64,000 nucleotides of DNA. Origin: Heliocidaris erythrogramma. Taxonomy: Eukaryota; Echinodermata; Echinoidea; Camarodonta; Echinometridae. The notes under the pieces are model-generated. The model was not told where the DNA came from, made no database searches, and was given only the letters and a program-made list of their open reading frames with translations. Location: positions 10,962,935-11,026,934 of the forward strand of contig CM046863.1 in NCBI GenBank assembly GCA_025617745.1, given 5' to 3'. Numbering within the stretch: position 1 is the first letter of the stretch; every line of letters begins with the position of its first letter. Shown here in pieces: positions 35,301-50,300 of this stretch. The position numbers were made by a program, and so were the translations under genes.

Positions 35301-38300
35301 TTTTAGAAATTTTGGAAAAATGTACTCTTGCTGTTTTTTTTTCGTTTTTCTTTTGTCTAAGATAAAGAAAATATAACTTTTGACAAGGAAATCATTATTT
35401 GTGCAAAATAAATAGGAGAATTGAATAATTATGAACAATTAATACACGGGGACGAAAGGGCAAGTGGCATAGCCAGGATTTTTGTATTTATTTATTTATT
35501 ATTATTTTTGTTTGGCGTGACCTGGGCCCCGTAACATAAAGAGTGGTTATAAACTCCGATCAAGCGCTAATGGCAATCAATCGCTAAAATCCGTAACACA
35601 AAGCCCACCCCCCCCCCCCCTTTCAATCAAAGGCTATTAGAGCATGATTCATAGCGATCAATCGTTATTAATTTTTGCAATGAATTTAAAGAACACGTAA
35701 CGACTTGTCTTGAGACTATGACAATTCCATATTTGGCCGCTGATATCACTGAAACTAGTGAAAGCATGACTGGAAAAATGAGGTAGGTACCTCCGTTTTA
35801 TTCATATTATATGACGATGTCAATATATTTTAATAAATCATGACAATAATTATGTAAAATTCTAATGTAAGTAGCATTCTATGACAATGAATTGTGCATA
35901 TATAAAGATGAAAGCTGATATTTTACCGGAATTAAGACGCCTTTTTATCCTATCGCGCAACCCTGTTTCAGTGGCAAGAAGCACACGCTGACGGAACAAC
36001 CAAGGGTCCTTCGCCCGTGATCTCCGGCAGACCTCGCGTTGCTTGCCCGGTGGGTTGTGTACGGCAGAATTTTTTTCTGACTTGGACGATGCAAATTTCA
36101 TTGTGCTTGTAAAACTAATTTGTTATGATGGTATTATTATGACCCATGTCTCCTTCTATTTCTTAACACACTTGTGCAAACCCACAAAATAGGGGCCGGA
36201 TTTTTTCCAAGCTATTATGAGGCCAACCAAAAGCAACATTCAACAGGCAGGCCCACTATGTTTAACAACAGTAAATATATTAATAACAACATGCAACAGG
36301 CAGGCCAAACATTTGGGCCTGCCTGTTGCAAGCATGTTGTTATTGGTTGGCCTTATAATAGCTTGGAAAAAAATCCGGCCCCTATTTTGTGGGTTTGCCC
36401 AAGTGTGTTAAGAAATAAGAGACATGGGTCATAATAATACCATCATAACAAATACACAATTAAATTTGCATCGTCCAAGTCAGAAAAAAATTTTGCCGTA
36501 CACAACCCACCGGGCAAGCAACGCGAGGTCTGCCGGAGATCACAGGCGAAGGACCCTTGGTTGTTCCGTCAGCGTGTGCTTCTTGCCACTGAAACAGGGT
36601 TGCGCGATAGGATAAAAAGGCGTCTTAATTCCGGTAAAATATCAGCTTTCATCTTTATATATGCACAATTCATTGTCATGGAATGCTACTTACATTAGAA
36701 TTAAAACATATTGACATCGTCATATAATACGAATAAAACGGAGGTGCTTACCTCATTTTTCCAGTCATGCTTTCAGCGATATCAGCTAAACACTCTTTAT
36801 GTTACGGGGCCCAGGTCACGCCAAACAAAAATAATAATAAATAAATAAATACAAAAATCCTGGCTATGCCACTTGCCCTTTCGTCCCCGTGTATTAATTG
36901 TTCATAATTATTCAATTCTCCTATTTATTTTGTACAAATAATGATTTCCTTGTCAAAAGCTTTTTTTAGATACTGTTTTATTATATTTTCTTTATCTTAG
37001 ACAAAAGAAAAACGAAAAAAAAACCAGCAAGAGTACATTTTTCCAAAATTTCTAAAAACGTCTGTTACAAAAGTCTACTCAACACACCCATTCGAGGAAA
37101 GCCCCCCCCCCCCCCCCCCGGTTGTCTCGAAGTGGCGCGTTCATTGAACTTCTCGCTGGGAACGAGTCCATTCGAGATAACCGGGGGGGTTTGTCTCGAA
37201 AGGGTGTGCCCGTTCCCGCTCCCATCCCGCTCCCATCCCGCTCCCGCAACCCACTCATTCGAGACAAGCCGTTGCAGATAAGACCTTGCTAGTTGGAACA
37301 TGCAACAGTCATCCTCTAGGCCATTTCGATAATCTGCAGGAATTTATAAGCCTCTATTCATGGGCAAGATGTACAAGTTCATATCCTACAACATGCACTA
37401 AGATGTTACCAAGGAGAAGCAGGAGGATAAAACACTAGAAAAACACAAGGAATTGTTCTTAGTCTTCATCCGATGGACTGCCAATGATTACCTGTTTGGA
37501 TGCTATTACACATAAGTCATAAGTGCATAATTCAGACACATTTTGGAGCTATCCCGCCGTACTAATTAACAGAGGTACTACATGTTTTAACATGCGTGCA
37601 ATATTACAAAAATCCTGGGTTTTTAGTAAATATGGCCATCTTGTAATTACATACAAAGGTCATTATTTGGAATTTGGGACGTTCCTTCCCAGGTAACTTG
37701 TCATTTGAAGGGAAATAGGGCTATTAACCCTCGTTACCCAAGCTATTTTGTGTAACATAATGTCACAGGAGGGGGGGGGGTTGCCAACACCCCCTTCGAG
37801 ATATTTTTTATGAAGAATGCAATGCTAAAGGTCCTATCTCATTGACATGGAGACCAGTTGGCGACCTGGCGGCGACTTGAGTCTCCGCGACGTCCGCTGG
37901 AGATTAAACTCGATCTCCTGGGAGTCACGGGAAAATCAAACATGTTCGTTTTTTCAAAGACTTTTTCCAGTCTCCAGCTGGGGTAGCGGAGACTAATTTT
38001 GTCCGCGGCTGAGGAGACGTTCTCCAAGACGTGCTGGAGACCAAGGAGACTAACGATACGTTGCAGTGACGATGCGGCCACGTTTCCACGACACTGCTTG
38101 ACGTTGCTTGACCCACTTTAGAGACCCCGTGACTATAGATCTAGGTGTTTTATAGACAGGCAGAAGTTGCGGCGCGCGACGTCTTTTGCGGAGGCCCATG
38201 GCGACCTAGTATCAGAGACGTCACCGCAACTGCGAAGACGTTTTGAAAACCTCCGGGCGATTTGGTTGTCACCTTTTCTGGAGATGTCGAATTGCTGAAG

Positions 38301-41300
38301 GGAAATGGGAAATTTTTGCCTATTTCGCCGAGCTACCAATAAAATGTCTACTTTTTCCAGCTGACTACCAAAGAGTAAAGTTTCTCGCGCCTTCTTTGCC
38401 CGAAAATTAGTAATTCTTGCCCCAAAATCAATCCTTTGAAAATCTCGGGGGGGGGGGGGGCTGCAGCCTGTCCCCTGGCCTGGGCCTGGGTCTAGCTGGT
38501 CTTCGGACCTAGATCTATGCCTATGCAGAAACGAATATTTTTATCGGCTAAGAAGTACAAAGATGATGAATATTCAGCTGTTTATATCTCTCTTAATTTA
38601 TCGTTTGTCATGACAGTCCTGTCAATGTTATGTCTTGTTATGTACGCTGCTGATCGGAGCATTCAGCATTCCATCCTTGCACTAGGCAGGTCCCTGCCCG
38701 GGCAGCTGTGGCAAGCAGTTGTGAAAATTAGCTGCGATCACCTTCCCTAAACTTAAAAAAGAAAGTTCAAACCCTGTCATCCCTCAAAAACATGGCCCTG
38801 AGAATTTTTTTTAACCTTTTCTCGTTAAAAGATGCATTTTCAGGAACAGTTTTAAAACTTGATCCGTATTTATCGCGCGACCTAAAGATGACCATGAACT
38901 TGTTTCGAAAAATCAATTAGATAGCAAATGAATATTCCATTGCAAAACAGCCAATCACAGAAACGGAATCAGACCAAAGCTCTCCTAATGAAAAATCAAT
39001 TAGCTAGCTAATGAATATTCACTAGCAAGAAAGCCAATCAAAGAAACTGTCTCTTAAAAAAAAGCCCGTGTACAAAGTGAATCGTAAAAAGTTTGTGTCA
39101 GGGGTGTCAAAACAAAGTGGGGCACCAAATGGAAACACCCTTCATATCTTCAGTAACTTAGTAATAATCAAAGTTGTCTTCTTTTGCAGGTCCAGTCGTA
39201 GCGTACCTCTACCAAAGACTACACGGATGTTACCGAAGACTTCTCGTGATGACGGGGGCATTCTTAGCACCAGGGGGCCTACTGCTTGGATCTTTGGTGA
39301 CCAACAACGTTGAATTAGCTGCCTGTCTCTCAGCTGCTGGTACGGCAATTTCTTTACGATAATGATGATCATAAGGGTAGAAATGAAGATGATGGTAATA
39401 AAGATAACAATGATAGAAATAACAAAAAAATAATGATAATGAAGATAATAATAATAAAAATAATAATAATAACAAATAGTGAAACCTGCCGAAGTGACTA
39501 CATGTTATAAAGACAAAACCTTTTGTTTCCCTTGAACAGTGTTTCTCTTTGAAACATGAACTTAACCCAAAGACTACGGTTGCTCATGGATTAAGCCTAT
39601 GAGAGTTAAAGAATTCAGTAGTCAACGGCTTAAAGACCATGTCCTCGTAAGAGAACACTTTCCCCGTCTCCATTGAGCAGCTTTATATATAGGTTCCGCT
39701 GTCATAAAGCAACAATGGCAATATGGCTATCGAAAATCTTCGATGCGAAGGTAATGATAAGACAATAATAACGATTACTAACATTCACAGAAGCATTAAC
39801 AACATCGATACTTATTGTCATTAAAATTTATTGGAATAATATTCATGATAATACTACTACTAATACTACTACTGTGTACACTTTTGATTGTTTCGTGACA
39901 TTTTAAAATATTGCTCTGAATATCTAATTAGATTTTTAACTTTTCAAAAAAAAATCAAGGCCACAAATTTATGTGTGTATCAGTAACTAATTCAGAAAAC
40001 AACAATAACCATTTTGCATTGCAGCTGAAATTCAAGAACGACTTTTTAACCCAGAGACAGAGTCATGAACCATTAATGACACTGGGAAGCAAAAGGTTGG
40101 CAGAAATGACAGCTGTAACACACAATGGCAATCGTTAAGTTCTGAATTAATTACTGATAAATACCCATTTGGTGGCCTTGATTTTTCAAAAAAGTGGGAA
40201 ATCTAATTAAATATTCATGGCAATATTTTCAAAAATGTATTGCTCCCAATAGATTTTACATTCTTTAACTTTACAAAGTAAAAATCTTAGTCTGATACCA
40301 GGTATAATTTTTGAGTTATTAACGATCAAAAGTGTCCGCTGATTTTTTAACGCCTCGTTCTAATAATAGTAGTAGTTGTAGAAGTAGAAATAGAGGTAAC
40401 AACAACAACAACAATAATACTAATTATAATAATTATAATAATGATAATGACAATATGTTCTGAATTACCCAGGGTAGCCTCGTCATCAAAAATGATAATA
40501 ATAACGATAATAATAATAATAATAACAAGAAGAAGAAGAAGATATTGATAATGTCAGAGTCATGACGATCATTTTTAAAAGGTCCATGATGGTTCCACAT
40601 ATTGGGGGTTTTAGATAAAGTGCTACGGAATTATAGGAGTACACTCATAGTTCTGGTCCATGTCATTTACATATCAGTTGACTAGAGCAATGAGAAGAAT
40701 CTTGGATTTTTCATTAAATTCTGTATGTTTTCCTGCAGGACTCGGATCAAACATCCTCTCAATATCATTAGTAATTACACTGAGTGACCAATGCAGCGAC
40801 GAGTTCGGGATCCTCTATGGCATTGGGAAATCGGGATATGCCTTTGGCATGGCCCTGGTACCATTGCTTGCAGATTACCTGATGGGGGTCTATGGATGGA
40901 GGGGTTCCTTGTTGATCATAGGATGCATCATGGCTCATCTTATCCCACTGACCTTGATGGTGGATGTCAACGCAGGACAGGCCTTGCAAGATGCACCTAG
41001 AATTACGAACAGCGGTAGTGAAGGCATTTACGAACCATTTGATACGACTGACGAAGAGTCAGATATGGGTGATACGAGATTGTTGGAAAAATCCTCAGTT
41101 CGTCACCGGGATAAGGCAGCGACGGATGGGTTTCGTGACCACGGTACGCTTGTGAGTGGCAACATCTCCTCTGGAACTGACAACGGTACCCTGGATGCAG
41201 GGGATGAAGAGACAGCTCGTGATGATACAAGATTATTGGAGACACCATGCACCAATGAACGACATGAACGACATAAAGAAGTGACAGATGTGTCTCGTAA

Positions 41301-44300
41301 GGATAAGAAAACGCTTAGACAGATGAACTGTTCTGAAATATATAGGAATGCTTGTTGTATCCTTAGGAACTCTATTTTCAACCGTGATCGCTGGTTGATT
41401 CTTCTGTTGTTCGTTACACTGGTATTCGCTATGTTTGACGGCGGATGGCACGCATTCTTGATCCCTCGCGCCGTCCGTCGAGGTATCCCAACCGCGCAGG
41501 CTTTGTCAATTGCTTATTCAGCCGCAGTTGCAGCATTTATCGGTCGTTGTTTCGGAGGGTTACTCTTGCAATCTAAACTCTTTTCAGGCCACTGCTGGTT
41601 TCTCTTCCTAACCTTCCTGAACATCACATCGCTCCTTGTTGATATCCTTCTCCCCAGATTTGCTTTGATGATCGTGACGTCGTTCATTACGTCACTGACG
41701 GTTGCGGAGAGAAACATTCTTATATTGGTTCTCTGCAAAGACAGAGCTCCGCAGTCTGAGTTTCCCTTGATACTTGCGTCGTCGGAGATTGTGTTTGGGC
41801 TTGGAACGTTTCTTGGTGCTTCGTTATCAGGTGAGTCTTCATATTCATGCTGCGTGATACTGCGTGATACAACGAGAATAGAGAGAAAAACAGTGCGTAT
41901 CAAAAAAGTAACTCCAACTTTGGTAGCTTTATATAAAAATGTAACTTTATCTGTGACTTCGTAATTTATTTCATGGTAAAGAGTACTAAACTAATATTCT
42001 AATGATACCTTACTCATAATTCTGCTGCCACGGATGACTGAACACCACCTTGGGGCAATTCCACAGGTTGGTGGACATGGAGCTTAAAGGGAATGAAAGG
42101 CTACAAACAGCCTATAATCATGTATATTAATGTCAGCGTATTACAAATAATACTCCTATTTGATAATTTAAGAAGGATGGCAGTGTCTCAAATAGTTGCT
42201 GTTTCCTTGCTAGATATTATCCCATGGGGGCTGCCATTTTCTTTACAAAGTAATGTCAGAGCAGTTCTATTTGTGAGATACCCACTGACCTGTACACTAG
42301 CTACAAGACACTCATGGTCACCTGTGGCCCTGATAGCAGACTCACATCTTGAAGACGTCGTAAACTGGTCTAAACTCGTCAACTCGTCATACGTCGTGTA
42401 TGCAACGTCTTTACGGCGTCTTTATAACGTCTTGTGAAGACGTTATATTTCTACAGTAATAACGACGTAATTATGACGTCTTTACGGCGTCTTTCAAAGA
42501 CAATACTTTGCCATTTTTGTTATCAAAATCAACGATAGTACGACACAATAGTACGTGATACTGAAAATAATATCAAATAAAATGAATTAAATTATATAAA
42601 CAAAATTGCCATATTCTGATGTGTTGTCATTGTGAAAGGAAGTATGGGGGATTGGGGATACATAACCTATTTTTTTTTCGAAATTGGTTAAAGTAGACAT
42701 TCAAAGAAAATCACAAATATGGCAATTAATGTATCACTAGAAACTGGGAAGCTTACAGATGACAATCCTATAAGTTTTATGTCAACTGCGTATCTGATGA
42801 TTATAAAAACAACACAAATAAAAGCTCTTCTCAGCATCTGGAATATCCAGGATTCGCCAGAAATATAGCGATGTTTTGATGTCGTCACACTCGGGATCGA
42901 TCCTGCTTAAGCAGACGACGTCCTATAATGAATGAACGTAATTGCAATGCAATTATTTATCAAATTATAAAGAGTTTGGTGTATTTAAACATGACCTTAT
43001 TTCACACCATTATAAAGGGAAAGTGAAACTGATTCTGATAGCTAAAACCGGTTGATTGTAAATACACAGGAGAAGGGTCAATGATCAATGAAATAAACCC
43101 CACTTTCAAATTGAAAAGCCCTCCGAATAATAGCAGGCTGGTATTCGTTCCCTCTTGAAACGCCGAACATGCCCCGGTGCAAGCAGCTGAAAATACAATG
43201 GCGTCTTATTTTGTTTACAGGTGACTGATTCCTTTATTTTTTTAACGCTGCATTTTTCATCAAAATAATACCATACACGAAGTTAAGAGTGAGGCAACAG
43301 ACAAACATTAAGACTGACGCTAGTGAAGGAAGAGAAATAAGTGAAGAGGAGATGACAAAATAGGCTCTGAAAAATGTGTAAGATGTTATGGGACATCGTC
43401 TGCTTAGACAGGACTGGTCCATGGTGTGTCGTCACATATCTCAGCAGCGTTCGAGGAGCTCTTCAGCTGCTATATCGGGGGCTGTATTTTACCGTTTTAT
43501 AATTGATAATAATCATTACTTCAAATGTTTCCAAGCGTTGAATTTGGATAACCTTGTTTAATTTATGCAATCTATGCAATAATAAGTATTAAGCCAATAT
43601 TTAAAGTTCTACTTTAACACTTTCACTGACCTAGCTGTTCCTCTCATTTCTCTGCTTTATTAAAACCTATTTTCCGTGTGTCTTCCCCTTCAACAGGTCA
43701 TAAACTGACATCAAAATGACATCTATCAGTAATGACGAAGTATGTTTTGCCAAATTTGTAGGGCAATATGTTATGACATTTACGGCAGTATAATTTACAA
43801 GACTTTTTGCCAGTTTTGTAGGACAATATTTTTACGTGATATTCAGTCAATTACGAGATATCTTCTGTATTTGTATGATCAGGAGATGATGATATGCTAT
43901 ATTCAGACATGTATATATTGTATATTATCCGTTATTTAGGGGATATTTTGTCATGATATGGAGTTATTCGTAGAAATGGCGCGATATTGAAACAAATTCT
44001 GGGGCTGATAAATGAGATATTACTGTATTGAAAATAAATCATTATTTCATTATCATCATTATTATCACTATTATTATTATTATTATTATTGTTTGACACC
44101 CCCACGCCCACCCCCCCCCCCTCACCCTCCAGGGGGCACTCCAATGTTTTAGATTTGCTTTTTTGGGTCAAAAACATTTATTTTATATTTATCTTTATTT
44201 TGTCTTTTTATATTATCATTTGGGGGTCATAATATAGAAACGTATACATAATGGCCGGTATTCTGATAGCAGGTTTAATTTAACCTCAGACTAAGGTTAA

Positions 44301-47300
44301 CCCTAGGTTAACTAAACTACACTTAAAGGGTTACTAAAATAGAAAATCAATTTCCCATTTTTCGTAGGAAGGAGTCACCAGGAGCCAAAAAATATATACA
44401 TGTATATCACACACTTTTTTATGCATTCAGTCGTATTTCATAATCATTTGAAAGTACAATTTTGCTGATTTACACAGTCATAAGCCCCGCCCCTAAAAAA
44501 AAAATCGAAGCGACATCGTGATCACGTGATCTGTGACGTACGAAAAGTAAAGGAAAATATTCCACCCACCTGTATACCGTGCATGCCCGCAGGCCTGGCA
44601 GGCCCAGCCCGGTACGGTACGGTGCCGAGCGCGATAACGTTGATTTGGGGACACACTTTCATCAATAATGCCGAATCGGTGTATAGTTGCGGCTGTAGCA
44701 AGACCCCTATAAGATTTAAGCCTACATCTTTTTCCTAAAGATGAAAATCTACGGAAATTGTGGGTCGCAAAGGTAAACCTCACGCGGGCAGAGTGGCAAG
44801 GGCCGGCCAAGTGAGTGGAGTACAATCTGCAGTGATCACTTTGCCGAAGATGATTTTGAGGATCCTGGCCTGTATCCCGAATTTGGCATGAAGAAAAGGA
44901 TAAGCTAGCTAAAAGATTCAGCTATTCCAACGATCAGACTTGGAGTCAAGTCTTCCAATCTTTTTTTCAACGACATCATCTCCAGCAGCTGCAGCAGCTT
45001 CACCCGTAGACCGACAATTCTGTCTCTCGTTCGTTAGCTAAGGGAAGGGCTAACGAACGAGAGACAGAATTTTCGGTCTACTTCACCCGTAACTCCAGGG
45101 AGCTCCAACACATCGCGTTAGAGCTCCCTGGAGTTACTTCACCCACGGCCCCTTCACCAGGCCCCGGCGCGTATTCTGCGAGGGGTTCAAACATAATATG
45201 GTCGAATTCCCCTTGCCACTCGAGCTTCTTTGCCTTCGGGATCTGATAAATCATATGATAAATCAGAGTTCGTATCTGCATGGCTCAAAAAAGTCCTCCA
45301 ACTTGGAATCGCGGTCACTTTTCATCTCTCTATATAAGTTACTCGAATTCAGCCAAAATCTAAGTCATTACTACCGTACTATGTAAAGCGAAGTAAAAAA
45401 AAAAGCAGTAAGTGAAATAAACAAAACAAAGCATTCAGCAGTCGCTATGTACGAGGGGAACATAGTAACTGCCGTAGTAAAGATGTGTAGTACATTGTAC
45501 AGACGCATAAAACGGCTGTGCACGCGTTTAAGACCAATGCAAAACTTTCGTTCGGCAAGCTCAGATGGATGAGAACATTAAAAAGTTAAAAAACAAAACA
45601 AGAGCTGTATATTTGGGCAAAAGTGTTTGCTGATCTTGTAGAAAATATATTGATAATGATTATTCACTCCTAAGATTATATTGATTAATTTCCTTTTTTC
45701 ATAAATTGTCCGTTGAACAGAGGGGTTAAATACTGCATTGATTTGATTTGATTTGATTTTAATTATTTTCTTCTGCATGTTTCACATTTTACAAAGGTAT
45801 AGGCACAATTCGAATTAAGTATAACAAATATAATTACAATCATATTCGGGGAAACAATGAGTATAAAATGAATAGGCGGTAGTAATTAATCATAAATTAA
45901 CCTTTGCCAACTTACTGATATTTTAATGAAAAGCAGAAGATGGACTGTCACTATAAGCAAGTGCTTGATGATGTGGCAACGCAATCATATTCAGATAATT
46001 ATTATTTTTGCTGTGCGGAATAGATGACAAATTACATTATGACAATTATACTTTCCCCTTAGAATTATTTTAAATTGCATGATCCGTTTTTGATGGGAAT
46101 GATGAAATAAGGGGTTAAAGAAAAGAAAAAATTAAAAAATAACTAAAAGTGAAAATAATGTTGATAATGAAACTAGGAATAAAAAATTAAAGTTGATACA
46201 GAAAAAAAAGTTGATATGAGATTTCAGTAATCTAACTACAAACTTTAAACTGATTCAGTGTAACTCAATAGCAATCTTTCTTTATTTCTAGCTTTAAAAG
46301 CGGTGAGGTTTTGACAAGATTTGATGGAATCCGGTAATGCATTCCATATATCTGAACCATGATGTCGTATAGATTTATGTGCAATAAGTAATTTGGGATT
46401 AATCAAATGGTAATTGGCAGAGATACGGGTGGGATATAAATGAATTGCACTATTAAGCGTGAAAAAGTCTTGGAAAGAATCAGGAAGTAATTTGTTTTTA
46501 TATTTAAACATAAAAATACAGGTCTGGAGGGAATTGATGTCAGAAACTTTAAGTGTTTTTAATTCATTGAATAACGGGTCTGTATGTTCTAAATATTGAG
46601 AACCAGTACAGATTCTGATAGCCCTTTTCTGTAATTTACAAATAGAGTCTATTTTTGTTTTCCCACAAGATGCCCAGACCATATTGCAGTAAGTTATGTA
46701 TGGTAATATAAGTGCATTGTATAGCATGAAAAGAGTATTTTGAGGGAGATATTTTCTAGTTTTATACAATATACCAATATTTATGGATATACAAGTACTT
46801 ACATGACTTATATGTTGATTCCAATTCAGATTTTCATCTATAAAAACGCCTAAGAATTTTGTACATTGTTTACGATTTAGGGGTACATTATCAATCAATA
46901 TGTTATACGGAAAATTATTAGCATGCGCATTTGAATGTGTAAAGTAAATAAAATTAGTTTTGTCTATATTAAGGGACAATTTATTGCATTTAAACCAGGT
47001 TGATACTTTAGGTAATTCCAAATTGAGTGTATCAATCAAAGAGTCTAATCTTTCATGGGAGTAAAATATATTGGTGTCATCTGCAAATAAGATAAAAGAT
47101 AAAACGGGGCTAGTATTAATTATATCGTTAATGTATAAAAGAAAGAGGAGAGGTCCTAATATTGATCCCTGTGGAACGCCACATTTTATACTTAAGCAAT
47201 CAGAAGGAACCTCATTGAATGCAACATATTGCTCCCTATCGGAAAGGTAATTTTTGAACCATGTATGGGTCACTCCTCGAATTCCATATGTATGAAGTTT

Positions 47301-50300
47301 TTTGAGTAAAATATCATGATCCAGCGTATCAAACGCCTTAGACAAATCCATAAAAATTCCAATTACGTATTTTTTATCTGCCATTGCTGTAGTTATTTTA
47401 TCATACAAATGTACTAGAGCTAAATCAGTTGAATGATATTTCCTAAATCCAAATTGATTCATATTAAGCAATTCTTGAATACCTAAAAAGTCGTAGAGTC
47501 TTTTGTAAATAATTTTTTCGAGAATTTTTGATATGCTGGGAAGAATTGAAATTGGGCGATAATTCTTAATTTCATAAGGATCGTCCTTTTTAAAGACCGG
47601 ATTTACTTTTGCAATTTTTAGAGATTTTGGAACTATACCCGTATTTATAGAGATATTAAATATGTAATTCAATGGGGAAACAATTGAATATATGATCTGT
47701 TTGAGGAGTGATGTACTTATCCTATCGTGCCCTTGAGATTTGCTTGTATTAAGACATTTAGTTATGTTGATTATTTCAGTGGGATTTGTTGGATTTAGGG
47801 AAAGGGATCGAGAAGTTGGTTCATTGAGATATTTAGTAAAATTGTCATTTTGCTTGTCAAATTTGCGTGCAAGATTAGGACCAAGATTAACAAAGTATGA
47901 ATTAAATGTATTTGGTGCATCATCAATATTAATAGAAGTATGATTTATAGTAAAATTATCCTTCGGCAATTCTTTCGATTTTTTACCAATTATTTTATTT
48001 ATAATAGTCCAGGTTGCTTTCATATTTGATTTAACTTTTTTTAATTTCTCAGAGTAATGCATTTTACGGGAATTTCGAATGATATTAGTTAATCTATTTC
48101 GATATTTCTTATATCTATTACAGTTGCAAATAGTGGGGTTCTTTAAATATGTTTTGTAAAGTTTGTTTCTAGTATGAATAGATTTTAATATTGCCTTTGT
48201 TATCCACGGCATTTTAGCATGTTTAGCTTTCTTTTTTTCAGTAATTAAGGGAAAATTCTTATTATAATAAAATTGTAATTTATTGTTAAAATATTCGTAC
48301 GCATTATCTGCATTTTGCTGATAATATACATCGAACCATTCCTCTTTAATCAAGTCATTTTTAAATGATTCAATATTTTCAGGGGTTTCTTTTCGAAAAG
48401 GAATCTGTTTAGGTTGGTCTTGACTTAAAATGTCATTTTCGGAGATTGCAAATATTGGAAGATGATCTGATATATCGGAATATAGTAGACCACTAGTTAT
48501 ATTTGAATGGAAAATATTTGAAAAAATGTTATCAATCAGAGTTGATGAATTATTTTCAATTCTGGTAGGTTTATTAATATGCGGGTAACAGGTATTTGAA
48601 TATGCAAGTTGGAGAAATGTTTCATGATTATTATTTGGAGACAACAAATCAATGTTGAAATCACCCATAAAATACAATATCTTATTTTCTCTAGCTAGTA
48701 TATCAAAACATCTTTCGAAATCCCCATAAAATGGATCAATATGGCTATTGGGTGGTCGATAAATTAGACTAATTACAATATTTTTCGTTGTTGGATTTAT
48801 AATTTCAATAAACAATGACTCGCATTGGTTAATTGACAAGTCATGTCGAATCTTGAATTTAAGATGTTCTCGAATATATAACGCAACTCCTCCTCCTCTC
48901 TTTCCCAAGCGATCATTTCTAATCATTTCATAATTTTGCAAGTTATATACATTAGGTGAAAAGAATGGAGCCAGGTCTCAGTTATACCAATGACTGAAAA
49001 TGGGAAATTGTCAATACTATACAAAAAGGTTTCAAATGAATCAAAATTTTTATTTAAACTTCTGGAGTTAATATGGAGTAAGCTAAATGATTTAGTTGCG
49101 TTTTTAAAGCTAGAAACAAATTCCTGAGTTGTATAGTACCTACTATCAGAGGTAACATTATTAAGATCAAAGTAAGACTGTTGGTTGCGTTCATTCATTT
49201 TTATCGAGTGGAACAATTTGAGTTTGAAATGTGTTGAATACTGAGAAATCAGGATCAAATATGATGTTGTGTAAAGGATGAACAAGAATGAATGAAAAGG
49301 TGAAAAGTAATGACTGGGATGGAATGAAAGGTGAAATGGATGATGGGGAAAAAATGGGAACAAAATGGAACCTAACCTGACAGATAGACATCAAGAACTT
49401 GGTTATATAATGAGCTCGAGCATCACTACCACGTTGCGTTATAAAAAAACCAAACAAAGAAATATTTATATTTGTTATAATTTCAAAATAAGAAAACAAG
49501 AAAACCAAGCAATACATGTGATTTAACCTTGCCGGGTTGGCGTGATATGATATCGATAATGTAATTTGCAATTAATTTTTTTTAAATCATTATATTTTTT
49601 ACAAACTGAATACCTTTATAAATATCATTGAAGCAAAATATACATTTGCCAACTAAATATCAATCATATTTCAAGCATATCTTGTTACAACACGTTTTAA
49701 TGGATTTTATGATAACAAATGATAGCTGATATAGAATTGAAATAAATGGAATCGAAATAAAATATGATCGATAACAAATGTTAATTTCTTTACAGTTTTT
49801 GACAAATAGACCCATGAAGGTATATTAAATTCAAGTAAATAACGAGTTTTCGAATTTAAAGCCTTGTGATGAATAATTATGCGTATAGGTAAAATTAAAT
49901 AGAAAATATATGATCGATAACAAGCATTACATTTCTCGGAGTAGTATATAATTACAGTTTCATATAATATTGAAATTTAAACACAGGTAGAAAGCATGAT
50001 ATTCAATTAAAATAATACATAACCTCAGATGAAAGAAGATATGATAAAACCATTAATATACTCATATACCAAAAATTACATGTCATGCGTAGTTTCTTGG
50101 AATTAAAAATTAGACCGCTGATGTTTACAACTGACGCATAACCCATAGCATATGGACGTACGTCTGATTTTCTTATAATTAAATTAGTTTATTAATGTCA
50201 TGACTTCAACTTTAATCATGAAGGACAGTCAACAGTATAACCAATAAACTAGTAATAGTTGCATCTGTACATCAAATCATTAAGTCATCATTACATCAAG

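Noticed and set aside
35101-37270. Open frames ending in GGGGG-coded glycine runs in the palindrome
   Set aside because: They appear symmetrically in both arms because the arms are inverted copies; no protein similarity recognised.
41003-41903. Antisense open frames opposite transporter exon 3
   Set aside because: They are shadows of a coding exon whose forward frame has family features and matching splice phases.
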